A program made the position numbers and the translations under genes. A stretch of DNA of 64,000 nt from NCBI GenBank assembly GCA_017654735.1, contig JADPYG010000001.1, forward strand, positions 558,001 through 622,000, in the 5' to 3' direction. Source of the DNA: Vishniacozyma victoriae. Taxonomy: Eukaryota > Basidiomycota > Tremellomycetes > Tremellales > Bulleribasidiaceae. Shown here piece by piece: positions 24,534 through 36,200 of the stretch (positions are counted from its first letter, which is position 1; each line of letters starts with the position of its first letter). Below the pieces are notes generated by a model. It did no database searches. It was not told the DNA's origin and saw only the letters and a list, made by a program, of their open reading frames with translations.

Positions 24534-26631
24534 TCATATGCGATCTATTGGAGGACCCTTGGAGGTTGGCAAAGCAGGGGTGGGAGACTGCAGTATCGCA
24601 GGAGGCGGGTGTACTTTGTCGTGCCGCTGCTTCCGCCAACGAGGACCGTACCTAGCTACCACAATCGGTAACGGTGTACACAGCAGCCATATCCCACATA
24701 GCAAGACGAAACCCCAGCCAGCTCCGATATGCCGTACGATGACTTGAATGATCGCGACTGATACTGCTGCGGCTGCACATCGAATGAGATTGAACTATTA
24801 TATCAGCTTCTAAACAATATTCGACAGATGTAAAGAGAACTTACCGATGCAGTCACTGCTCCTCCCTGACCTGGCGATATATCGATACCGTAGATAGAAG
24901 CTGGGTTTGTCAGACTAGAAGAACTGGAATAGACGGTACTCACTGGTTGCAAGAAAACTTGTACCGACACCGACAAAGAAACTAAAGACGACAGGAACAG
25001 CCAAATTCGCTCTGACTTGCATGGTCCACCCAACAATAAGCGTAGCGATCATGGTGACACTGCATATTAGCTTCGTTTGCTCAAAATCAAATCGTAAACT
25101 TACCCAGCTTGATAAGGGAAAAAGACGAATCTTGTCCGTTCTAGCCTAAATTCGTTTGGGCATTGATGATGGTCTCCTCCAACCCGCTCCTTCTCTTTCC
25201 TGTATGCCTTGTCCATAAATCGCCCGACAATAAGAGCCGAAACACCCGTGCCGATTCCATTTAGTATATAACACACCCCGATAATAATATCGTTCAAGCC
25301 GTAATTGTCCTGTAGCAAGGTCGAGAATACGGTTCTGGAAGTCAGTCGGAAAAACTCGCCAGATGACGTCTTGACCTACATTGCCGCATACCATATTGCA
25401 TACCCGATCGCGGACCAGAGGAAAATCATACCTAAATCCGGAGTGAACAGCAGGCGCAATGATGCAAGAGGGCGAAACTGCTAGTCAGCTCGGTTCAAAC
25501 CACTTACTGCGGCTTACAGGTACTCTTGGAGGTCGATCGACCAGGACAGGTGGTCTCCCCTCCTTCTCCGCCTGCTTTTCTTCTCGCCGCCTTCGTCGAT
25601 ACGCCTGAGGAGTACAATTGATCATCGGTGGGGGTATTGACCCATCGCCGACCAGCGAGCGGAGAGTCTCGGGCAGCAGGCTGAGAATCAGCGCCTGATT
25701 TCAAGAGAATACGTACAAGACTACTGGTGCGAGAACTACGCCACAGAAGATCGTGAGGAACCAGAAGATTGCTCGCCATCCTAGAGTGTACGAGAACACC
25801 CCTCCTAATACTGGACCGACTAATGATGAGCCAGGTATCTCCAGGGTCGGGATGGACTTACTGGCAGTACTGAATGTCCCTGCGAACTGGAATATCCCAA
25901 CAAATTTGCCCCGCTCATGAGGTAGAGAGATATCTGCAATCACACCAGTACCAAGAGCTATAGTAGCAGATCCTCCAGCCGCCTGTGTAATCGGAGCCAG
26001 ATCCCCGAGATGATGAGCTACTGACCTGGACGATACGCAGGAGCAACAGTAGCCAGTATGCGTTGGTAGGACACAAGGCGGTACCGATACAACTCAATAT
26101 ATAGAGGACAAGGTTGATGATATAAATCGGCCTAGGAGTAAGCCGCGCTTCAAAGATCCTGGAAATCACTCACCTCCGCCCATACGCGTCAGAAGCAGCG
26201 CCCCATAACGACGGCGATAACGCCTGAAAGACTCTACATCGTCAGACCCAGTGGCAGGACCCAAAAAAATGAGGAATACTGACAGGTATACAGTCAAAGT
26301 CAAGTTGATCTTTTCGACTGGAACGTCGAAAGCAATCGCCAAAGTGGGGATCGCTGGAGTGTAGATGTTGGTCGAAATGGGTCTAAGTCTTCAGTACACT
26401 TCGGGGCTACTGGTTGTTAGGTACTAACGAGAAGATACTAGCCAAAGAGATAAGGCTTATGATCCCCCATTTCTCCCCACTCGTGAAGCAGGAATAGACT
26501 TTTTCCTTCTCCCTATCAGTCGTCTGCACCGGACTCAAGCTTGCTGCAACTTTCCTGACATGCTCGTCCGCTGGAGCTGGGGGTTCTACGGTGCCATCTG
26601 GACGCTTGTCCGAGTCGTGATACTGCACCAT
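24534..26631 (-). CDS. Major facilitator superfamily drug:H+ antiporter (DHA1 type)
   Basis: Exports small molecules by proton antiport, probably at the plasma membrane. Twelve exons: 26429-26631, 26284-26382, 26174-26233, 26026-26131, 25862-25982, 25717-25819, 25518-25680, 25380-25480, 25104-25334, 24944-25059, 24845-24900, 24534-24794, for 539 residues with about 12 hydrophobic helices. The loop between helices 2 and 3 reads LSPSLWGAASDAYGRRPIY (the DRxGRR-type signature), and helix 5 carries the antiporter motif around IGPVLGGVFSYTLGWRAIFW. The layout and the central loop of about 60 residues fit the QDR/DHA1 subfamily of yeast drug and polyamine exporters. Substrate cannot be told from sequence. 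The first donor is GTTAGT rather than GTRNGT. Confidence 0.88.
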
Positions 26632-27036
26632 GTGCTATCATTGATAGTGACTAAGTATGGTCGTGATAGGAGTCATCACGCCCGAAGTATCTACCGCTTA
26701 GCGGTGCCGGTTCGGCCGAGAACACTTGTATAAGGCTCTCGTCATGCCATACACTGGGTATGATATAATTATGATATGTTCAAGAGCTAGTTGAGCAGTC
26801 GGAGGCTTCTGAGGCGCATGGCGAAGGACATGTATGTTGCAAGTTCATGCTTGGGCGAAGAGCGCGTGCCAACGTCAAGGGAAGTCACACGGTGGCTTGA
26901 GGGCCCCAAGTGGGGCACAACATGTGACGGACGCGACAATTGAACTTTTGCTTGACGACGCCTTGATGTCGATCTTGACACCAAATTTACTCTGTGCGAG
27001 TCGTACTCGAGCTGCCTCGCACAGCGAGCCTTCAAA
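26632..27036. promoter_or_regulatory. Divergent intergenic region
   Basis: 405 bases between the transporter (-) and the oxygenase gene (+), presumably holding both promoters. No coding or RNA gene seen. Confidence 0.45.
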
Positions 27037-30000
27037 ATGGAGTCCCTCGAGATCGGCATGCCATGGGTCGTATCGGTGCCTCTCCCCAACCTCGATGACA
27101 GCAATCGCCAGCTCAGCACACCGGATCAGCGAGTTCTTCTGTCAACAGACGGTTCACGGGCCGGACCATCGAACGCGACACAGGACTATCAAGGAACAGC
27201 AACGCCTGTGGGGCGTGGCGAGATCATAGTAGGAGGAAGTGGTTCTCATAAAACGGAGGGCCAAGTCTCGAAGGGATTGGAGAGTATCACTAGCAAGAGC
27301 AGCAAAAAGCGGAAGATTAAGCTAGGCATTGAGGAAGATATACTGGATCGCTTCGGTCCGCCTCGACAAAGTATACGAGCTCGAATCAAGGTGGAATTTC
27401 AGACATCATCCGGGCCGCCAACGGAGGTCATGAGCCCGAAATCCAACAAGGTGAGGAGTCTAAAGCGGTCGGTCACGACAGATCCGGCGCAGGTGACCAA
27501 GGATGTGGAGATGTGTGCGATCGATAAGGGACGAAAGAGGAAGAAGGACGGCAAATCCCGAACTGCAAAGAAGGAGGAGGAATCACTTCTTACCGACATA
27601 CGCCCTTCGATGATGCTCACGAAGGACGACATCAAAGCGGATGAAATCATAGCCCATCGGCCCGTATCGCTAGAAAGTATGGACACTGCCGGAACAGCGA
27701 CTAGTTCCGATGCAAGAACGCTAGAGCAAAGATTACAAGAAAAGAAACGGAAAGACCGAAAGATCATCAGCTCGACACCGAAGGAGGATTCAGATGCGGA
27801 TATCCCTCTCGTGGAAATTGGATCTCTAGACGATCCTGGACCTTTACCAGTCAAGCGCGGAATACGATCCAGTACCTTCGCCCGAGTCATGCGACTTGTC
27901 GCTGACTTGCCCCGTTGCGAAGTCAAGCCGAAAAAGACGAAACGTCTGGTACCAAATCATAGACCGCTTGTGTGGGCTATGGTAAGTCACTCCCACAATT
28001 ATATGCTGACATTAGTCACGCCAAGAGCTCTGCGAGGCTTTGCCTTACTATCGAGCTTTCCAATCCGGACTCTACCTGCACCAGGGGGTAGCTTTCGGTT
28101 ATCTGTTGGATGGATTTCCGGCACCGTGAGTCGTCCTATCTTCCTTGATACATCGCTGAATGTCAGACGTGATGCTTGCGCCCATAATGCCCGAGTAATA
28201 ATATCACATGGGCAAGTCACCTTCTACGACAAACGCTGATGGCAGAGGCGGACATTGCGTACGACCCACCCTTGACGACGGACAGGTTTTACCACCGGTA
28301 CTGGCAGGTGACCAGCTCGTGACAGATTTCCGAGTCGCAACCTTAGTCCGAGCTTGGAAACGTCGCTTACCGCTCGTTTTGATCGCTGGGTCCGGCTACG
28401 AATTGCTACCTTTCAAACTCAATTGCTCTTACGCTGTCCTTGGCTGGTACGTGATTTCCATCGGATGAAGCTGATGTCAGGTACTGGGTCAGTATGGTAT
28501 GGACTGAAGCCGAGCCGGTGGCTAAGGGTATCAAGCCTCCGATTGGGCGAAATTGGTTCAAGCGGGTGAAGGTCCGATTCGATTGGGTCGAGAGCCAAGG
28601 TATACCGTGGTGGGAACAGTCAGCTGGACCGGCACCTCAGCAAACGAGTTCTTACGAAGAGGCGATTGCATCTCCCGAAGCGAAGCGGGTTCAGGTGTCG
28701 GAGCTAGTATGTGCAGAGGTTAAACGGACGGACACGAAGAATTTCCACCATCGATCGACATCTAGCTTCGATAACGCACTGCCCGGACAGAGTCTTCGGC
28801 CACTGTACCCGTTTAACCCCAAAAGTGGATTGCTTACACCGCCAGTTACCCCACCGACCTTCAGCTCACATACTATGTTGACCGCGGAAACGACCAGACT
28901 CACCGAAGGGAACGTAGCAAAATTGAACGAGGCCAAGACCGAGAGACGAAGACTTCCAGGTGATTACCTCTTGGCGGCCGTGAAGGGCAAGGTAGATGTG
29001 ACTGCGTGCATGGACCCTTAGTCAGTCCTTACAAAACCTGGCAAGTCTTTTGCTGATTAAGCAGCAACTCAATACGCAAACAATGCCAGTACTGCCGCAA
29101 TGACAATCCCACAATCTACATCGAGGGCTGGATGTGTCTCGATACCAAATGTACCGCTTATTGGATGCTGGACACCAATATCGGACTACTACCAGTCCCG
29201 CCCGGTCTCAAGCTGTCGTATCACCCGCAATACCTCAAGCCGGCACCAACGCCCCGAGATGTCAGACCGGCATACGATGTGGTTCCACCTAGACCGAAGA
29301 GTGGTATCCCTGATGAAGCTGAGCCTGGTGATTCGGCAGGTAGTAGAAGTCTTTGGAGAGGTACGTCACCTTAATGATACTCTTTAATGAAGAGTATCAT
29401 TGATAATAGGCTGGGTGTGCGAGAATTGTGGTCGGGCGAATTGTCGATTTCGGTGGGAGGTCTGGGTAGGTCTTGCAAAAGCGAGTATGAGCTGACGATA
29501 GCAATGCCTAGGATGTAAAAAGCTGCTAGCGCCGATCGACCCGTATTCAGCAGTCATACCTGCTGGATCTCTTGTTGGACCTGAAAAGACGATATTGGGC
29601 GATCCCAAAATCGATCCCACTTCTCGAATATCGGTCTCGATGAGGCGGATCCAGGATCCAGCTGCTACCGTGATGATTTACACTCTACCTGACAAGTATT
29701 TTGAACGCTTTGACTAAAGCTGACAGACAGGATTGGAACGGTTTACCATGTCATCAACGATTGTAATGATTTTGCCCATGGAATCTTTGATCGATACCAA
29801 CGAGAAGCAGCCAGTACCCGAGTTCCACTCTTTCAGCGTCGCCCACTCAATGCCGTACGTACATCACCCGGAATGATATTGATCAACAGCATCAAATACG
29901 TGGTCAACTACTTGCTCAGCACTTTGCTGTCAACTCGGGTGTCAGCTATAAGTACAACGTTGACTCGCTCTCTCTTTCCTTTGACGACTCTCCTTCTTGT

Positions 30001-30518
30001 GTCATACAGGCTCTTGATGCGTAAGTACGAAACTACATCCGCAGCTGATGATAGCATTACATTGAGAACCGAGCGAGTCGTGGGCAAGAAGATCGTGTTC
30101 AACGAAGTCCTAAGTGTGCTTTACCGAGAAGGTCAAAAGATGAGCTGGCATGATGACGGGGAGTCTGGTATGTTGTTATGAACGATAATGGCTGACAGAT
30201 AGGCTTAGGACCTGTCGTTGCTGGCTTGAGTCTCGGGTCTAGTGCCACTATATCTTGGCGCCGAAAGTCGGCTCATACTCAAGCCAATGCTTCTTTCAAC
30301 AAATGCATGCCTGATCCTCGCAAAGAACCTACCTCTCCCATCGCATTAAGCTTGACAACATCCCATGGCGTGAGTAAAGACAGCAGGCGATCCGAGCCGA
30401 GCTGACCATTCAGGATATTGTCATGATGGAAGGGAGAGAAATGCAGAAGAAATATGTTCATCGCGTTATCCCAAATGGCTTCCGGGTGGCCGCTACTGCA
30501 AGAGTGATCGGGAAGTAG
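27037..30518 (+). CDS. AlkB-like 2-oxoglutarate/Fe(II) oxygenase with long N-terminal half and cysteine clusters
   Basis: Thirteen exons: 27037-27981, 28016-28125, 28167-28211, 28246-28446, 28481-29020, 29062-29360, 29410-29465, 29502-29695, 29731-29854, 29890-30020, 30055-30167, 30203-30369, 30414-30518, for 1,009 residues. The first 330 residues are basic and low-complexity, with nuclear-localisation-like KKRK runs. A globular middle region follows (WYWVSMVWTEAEPVAKG), then two cysteine clusters (CQYCRN...C.....C and WVCENCGRANC...CLGCKK) that look zinc-binding. The C-terminal AlkB core has the iron ligands in SWHDDGE and YVHRVIP, and the oxoglutarate-binding arginine in the RVAATAR segment. 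All are present, so demethylase-type activity is plausible; whether on nucleic acid or protein is unknown. The intron at 28212 uses a GC donor. Confidence 0.85.
28212..28245 (+). other. GC-AG intron
   Basis: A 34-nt intron in the oxygenase gene begins GCAAGT and ends GGCAG. Reading through it meets TGA at once, whereas removal joins ..VIISHG to GGHCVRPTLDD in frame. The donor otherwise matches the consensus (GG before, AAGT after), as expected for the rare GC-AG class. Confidence 0.7.
29373..29401 (+). other. Perfect 12-bp hairpin inside an intron
   Basis: The 49-nt intron 29361-29409 contains AATGATACTCTT, a 5-base loop TAATG, and the exact reverse complement AAGAGTATCATT. The stem takes up half of the intron and would bring the splice sites together. 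Confidence 0.9.
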
Positions 30519-31882
30519 GAACGGCGAGGTACCGGGTCTATGTGTACCTGAAAATAACCATATCTTTTCATGACGGTACCATGAATCTGGAAGAAGTGTC
30601 CCAAACGACTATGACGTCGGAATGCGTCTGGCACGAAATCGCATTATCGCTACCGCGCACGTCAAAAGGGTCTTGATGTTTCTTCGACTGCGATGGCGTT
30701 CGGGCGCAGTCATGGTTTCGTATGTGGAGCTGACCGCGCTCGAATCTGATGGCCGCCGGACTTGTTTACGAGATGATGAGAAGGCTCTCGAACATCAGCC
30801 GCTCTAGTCCCACTCTTCTAGACGAAGCACGCTGGCTCCAAGGGCTCCAAGGGCGCAAGGTGTTTGATTCCATCGAGAAACATCGCGATCGGTAACAGGG
30901 ACGGTACAGGAACAAACACCGGATGCTAAAACAAGCATGAACCAAGCGGCCAGTGTTGCCCTGTGATGTCATCGCCCACGGGCATAGGCACTGATCCCAT
31001 GATCCCAGTAATGACCAAGGCACTCAATGGGAGCTAAGCGCAGTTTGTAGATCTGTTGAGTATGAGTCTGGATGGCTTGGCTAACTTACCCTGAGTGTAT
31101 CGACGGCCGTGGCTCGGTCATGCCGCTAAAAATGTCATATTGCTGACATGTAGATGGCCGATGACCGAGCTGATTCGGGCAGGCGGGGAGTTTCCGAGTC
31201 AAGAAGGCTGTGTAACGATCCTTGGCCGAGCCTCGATGCATGTCGCAAAACTATGTGTCTTGACATCGTGGTCCGCCTGATGCCACTGGGCTACATACAC
31301 ATGTAATCAAAAAAACTACTTGCGACTAGCTCTGGCGAGTAGCTCTTCTATAATTAATGCAGTGGCTTGTCTATCGAAAGCGGGAATCTGACTTTGCTGA
31401 ATCATGATAATTTACCTCCACCGTCCGTATAAATCTTGCCGCGGGCCGCCAAGTAGTAAGCGAAAGAGGAATCGATAGCATCCGGCGATTGGTAAATCAG
31501 GGGGGTAGACGGAAGGACGCCACCATCGTCAATTCTTAGTCATGGCTAACCTGATGGCGGCGGCAAGACGGCCTGGCTGCTTCGGGCTTGGAAGCTCGGT
31601 ATCGGTGCCCGTCACGCAAGCATCGTCTAATCATCATATTCATCCTTAAAAGAGAACTCGGATGCAATGCCAGCATCTAGATTCCTAGATTAAAAATCAA
31701 ACTAAGCATCAGTCAGCGGATCGCATCAAATCTCGGCCACCTCCACACCACATAGTATAAGAGAACCGGCCTCTTGAAAAGCATCATCATCTTGTACCAT
31801 CGCCGTTCACAGTTTTCTTATCGCTCAGCAGTAGCAATTAAATCGATCCACCATTTCCGATCTCACTCCCACCCAAGATAAC
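30519..31882. promoter_or_regulatory. Long intergenic region upstream of bZIP gene
   Basis: 1,364 bases, the longest non-coding stretch of the window, lying between the oxygenase stop and the second bZIP start. Short open frames here lack splice continuity or recognisable protein character. It holds a nested inverted repeat at 31112-31170, short direct repeats near 30826-30856 (GGCTCCAAG words), and TATA-like words at about 31421 and 31756. The size suggests a heavily regulated promoter or long leader for the bZIP gene, or an unannotated non-coding RNA. Confidence 0.5.
31112..31170. repeat. Nested inverted repeat
   Basis: Outer arms GCTCGGTCAT (31112-31121) and ATGACCGAGC (31161-31170) are exact reverse complements. 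Inside lie ATGTCA (31132-31137) and TGACAT (31144-31149). It could be a folded RNA or a pair of binding sites. Confidence 0.8.
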
Positions 31883-32880
31883 ATGGCCACCGCCGCAATC
31901 GCGTCTTCTTCGAAGCACACCATGGATCAAACCAACGCACCAGCCTGGGGTTCGTACCTCTATCAGAACTTTCTGCTTCCGGCATTCTCTCCGAACATTG
32001 CTAGTCAATGGTTGACCTCCCCGTTCGGACTATCTACACATGAGACAACGAACAACGGGAACAACGGGAACAACGGGAACAGCGAGGACTACTCCGCCCA
32101 ACCCTCTGCACCACCAGGAGACTACTTTGGCTCCTCATGGCACGTCAAGAACGAGCCAGGATTATCACAGCCTCCACCACCTATGAACAATGCGCAGTCA
32201 TATCAGAATCAACCACCAACCTACTCTCAATCTCAAACGCCTTCATCTTGGTCATTCTTTGGCGGCATTCCCACTTCCCTCCTCACCGCCAACCAACAAC
32301 AACAGCAACAACCCATGCAAGACATCAAACCCAATTCATACGCCTACAACACATACAACAACTCTTTAAATGCCAATGCTTCAGGATCGCGGCCGGCCAA
32401 GATCTCGCCCGTCTCAGTTGACGCCGTCGATGACCTTGTCGCATCACCATCCCCTATGCTTTCTTCGCGCAACTCGCCACACCACTCGCCAAAGAAAGGC
32501 AAGAGAAGGGCTCTCTCCATGGATTCGAATGAGGACCACTACGAGAACGAGCAGGATCACGAAGTGCCCGAGGGTGTCGAAAGGGATGGTATGATCTGGG
32601 GGATGAGAGTCGAGGAATACCGTGCACTCAGTGCCAGGGAGCGAAAGAGGGTTAGGAACAGGATCTCGGCTAGGACCTTCAGGGCCAAGAGAAAGGGTGA
32701 GTCTTTCTTCTCCGTGGATATAATTGCGCAGTCGCTGACGTTACAGAACACCTCAATTCCCTAGAAAGTACTCTCAATGGAAAGGACATGCAGATCAAGC
32801 TGGCAAGGGATGATGCTGAAAGATTAAGGAGAGAAGTCGAGAACCTAAAGAGAAGACTCTCGAAGTACGAAAAATGCTAG
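31883..32880 (+). CDS. bZIP transcription factor with C-terminal zipper
   Basis: Exons 31883-32696 and 32747-32880 give 315 residues. The N-terminal 240 residues are rich in Asn, Gln, Ser and Pro, including an Asn-Asn-Gly run and a Gln run, as in activation domains. The basic region KRVRNRISARTFRAKRK carries the N-x7-R signature. After the intron the zipper continues as EHLNSLESTLNGKDMQI and leads to the stop, so the bZIP ends the protein. The exon join lies at the basic-zipper boundary, so an unspliced transcript would encode a protein without dimerisation helix. It is not related to the bZIP at 9966-12154 beyond the domain. The specific orthologue is not identified. Confidence 0.88.
32051..32080 (+). 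repeat. 9-bp coding minisatellite (Asn-Asn-Gly)
   Basis: Three direct copies of AACAACGGG followed by a partial fourth, in frame within the bZIP gene. Such runs often vary in copy number between strains. Confidence 0.85.
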
Positions 32881-33247
32881 ATGAAGATAAGACGGACTCA
32901 AGACACTGTATCCAGTAGATAGCTGTAATTATCATGTAAGCAGAGCGAAGCATGTAGCCATGATCTTGGAGATAAAGGGGAGCATCAAACACTTACGCCT
33001 GAGCCCCGCTAGCGCACGCGGAAACCGATCGACTGAAAGTCTAGCCCTTCTGACTTGCATGTACAAACTGAACCAGGTCGACTAGCCGATACGGCCGGCC
33101 CGCAGCGGATCACTCGATCACCCGTCGTCATGCAGTAGTGAGTGGTTCGGGGAACGACCGAGGTAAATGCATACAATGATACATAAAGCGAGCAGTAAAT
33201 GCAATGCTCGTGATACAACAAACGGAAATATCCAATGACACGCAATA
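32881..33247. other. Convergent intergenic region
   Basis: 367 bases containing the 3' ends of the second bZIP gene (+) and the histidine kinase gene (-). No coding signal seen. Confidence 0.45.
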
Positions 33248-36200
33248 TTACTCGACATCTGCCAAAGCTTTCGCCTCGGCCCTTTTAGCAAACATGGCCC
33301 TAATCTTCTTCAATAGCTGCGACAAGACGTATGGCTTGATCACGACTGATTGTTAGCGACGTCCTTTGCCCAGCCATGGGACTCACCATCATCCATTCCT
33401 GACTCCATGGCCTGATCAATCTGACCTTGCCTGGCATTACCCGTCAAAGCGATCACCATTTGCGGCGACAAGGTACCCGCTCGTTCGGCTTCCCTTATCT
33501 CTCGTACGGCTGTGAGACCGTCCATCACTATCCGGTTAGCTGGATCCAGCGTCCTTTGCGATTGACCTACCAGGCATCTCGAGATCCATCAGAACACAGT
33601 CGTACAACACCTTGCGGCTTGCTCCCGCACGCTTGGATTTACGATCTGCTTCTCTGATCAACGTCAAAGCCTCGAGACCATGGTTGGCAACTAATGGTGA
33701 GCCAAGTCCTCTACAAAAACGAAGACACGAACCATCACAAGTGAGACCAGCTTTGATGATCTGCCTTTTGAGGACAGTTTGGTTGATGATATTATCTGAT
33801 GATCAGCGGAACTCGAGAGCCTGTACTGAGCGCTTACCTTCAACAATCAGGATATGCAGATCCTTCATGCCAGTCAAGAAATCTGAAGTGACTGTGGCGG
33901 TAGAAGCGACAGTTGGGATAGACTGGCTGGAAGGATTTGGGGTGATCGCAACCGTGCCTGCCAGAGTTGGGGGACCACCCGATGAGGTGTTCTCGACGTA
34001 CTGAGCCAATAAGGACTTGGGCGCGGCGGCAGCCGTCTTGATGAAGAAGCGGAATACCGATCCATGTCCCAAATCTGATTTGACTTCAATTCGGCCTCCA
34101 AGGAGCTCGGTGATTTCTGGAGATCAGTTGCGACCAGTGAGGCAGCTCGGGTACGTACTTCTGCAGATGAACAGCCCTAGACCGGATCCTCCATATCGGG
34201 TATGAATCATCTTGTTACCCTCTGATAGTCAGCTCTGTATGGCCCTTCCAGACGGGACGAGACGTACGTGAGAATCTCTTGAACAGAATAGCCAGCTCGT
34301 TTGGCTTGAGGCCAGGCCCGGTATCTTTGACGCTGACAAACAGCCACAAAGGCGTGTCCTCCGCGACTGGTACCTGGGCTGGGACACCGATGTCTGCCGG
34401 AAGAGCACAGGTGTCTTCATTGGGTGGGACGAACGAGACGTCGTACTGGACCGTAATCCTTCGGACATCTACCCATTAGCCTATGGTATACATCAAGCCA
34501 GAATTACGTACCACTTGAAGCAGTGAATCGGATGGCGTTGGAAATCAAATTGGTGACGACCTGACCTAGTCGAACGTGATCAGTCTTGATCTTGGTCATT
34601 TGAGCGACATCTAGTGTATTGCCAAACTGTAGTTGTAGATCTATGCGTTTCATCTTGGCTTCGCTCGAGAACACAGACAGGACCTGACGTCAGCTTTGCA
34701 ATGGGATCTGGGCTCACCTTCTTGGCCTCCTTCTTCAAATCCGTCTCAACATCGTGGAGACTCAGCATGTCGAGTTGAATTCGAGCTAATGACAAGACAT
34801 CACCAGCTATACGTTCTTGAACAAGACCACATTGGTAGATGCCTGATATTAGCGACGATGACTGCATGAAAACTTACTCTCCAGTGCTTCGATATCTTCC
34901 GCTAAATCACTGAGCAGCTCTTTGCTGGGCTTGAATCCGACAGCTTGAGAGAGCTTGAGTTGTTCAAACAACGAAGCCAAGTTCTCCTTGACCAAGGACG
35001 AACATTGTAGAATAGCCGAGACGGGTGTTCTGATCTCGTGAGAAGTCAAATCGACGAGTAGTTCTTGTTGATGTTTGCTCTCTTCCGCTTCCTGTCTCCT
35101 ACGTTCCGCTTCGATTATCCTCATCTCTTCGTGGGTCGAGTCGTTGATGCAACCAAGAATGCCCGTCATACCAGGCAAGACTTTATCCAGTCGAACGAAG
35201 ACACCAGCAGAGCTTCGCCCATTAAGCCATTTCCAGCTAAAGCGGGTTTCTTTTTCGTCACCATTACAGAATTTGGGCCAGACGTCGTACAAATGAGCCC
35301 TGTTTTCGGCGTCGACATACTTTGGCCAGTCGGCCGGATCCTCGTGAGGACCCATACCAGCCATCTTGCGCCATGCCTCATTGGCGTATTGAAGAACTCC
35401 ATCGCTTGTAGACCGCATGATACCGGCAGGACAATAATCGGATACGAGAGTAAGCTCGGTCTGTCGCTGGGTGTACATTTCTTCTAGTGTCTTTCGTTTC
35501 TTGCCGACTTGCATATGTAGATGCACCCTAGCGAGGAGTTCCTTTGGCTTGAATGGCTTGGTGAGGTAGTCTTCGGCGCCGAGGAAGAGTGCGTCGAGTC
35601 TGGTTTCATCACCAGCGACCGCCGACAGCATGACGACCGGAATGATGGCGGTCTTCGGATTCTCGCGAATCGCAGACAAGAGGTCCATGCCGGATAGTTT
35701 GGGAAGCAAGATGTCACAGAGGATCAAATTTGGCGAACGCTCGATGGCTAGCTGTCGTCCCTCTTCGCCATTGACTGCCTCGATGACCTTGCAGTACGGC
35801 GAGAACATACCCCTAACATAATCACGCAGGTCCGAGTTGCTGTCGACAATCAAGAGTAAATCATCTGATTCGAAGAGCATGCCATCGGAATTTTTGGAGG
35901 TTGATCCAATGTTCGAATCGTTGCCGGTATCACTCGAGGCCCCGGTAGACGTGCCCTTGCGGGATCCTAGATGCCATCTCATCGCCTCTCCGGCCAAAGC
36001 CGCACCGTATTTACCGAATCTGGGTGCCTGCTCATCTGCAGATGTGCCGTGACGTTCTTTGAGGGGTATCTTGGCGGTGAAGGTTGAACCCTGCTCATCG
36101 AATTCTGCCAGTGTTGCGGACGAGACATGGAGCACACCTTCATGAAGATGTACAATCTCGCGGACGATAGAGAGACCAAGCCCGGTCGCTTGGAATCCAG

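Noticed and set aside
27399..27926. - strand 175-residue frame
   Set aside because: Antisense of the low-complexity first exon of the oxygenase gene.
30622..31280. Three short open frames in the long intergenic region
   Set aside because: None has a linked exon, good start context or protein-like composition; lengths are those expected by chance.
31883..32880. HAC1/HXL1-type stress factor with unconventional intron
   Set aside because: The only intron has ordinary GT-AG ends, no paired Ire1 stem-loops were seen at its borders, and the bZIP lies at the extreme C-terminus.
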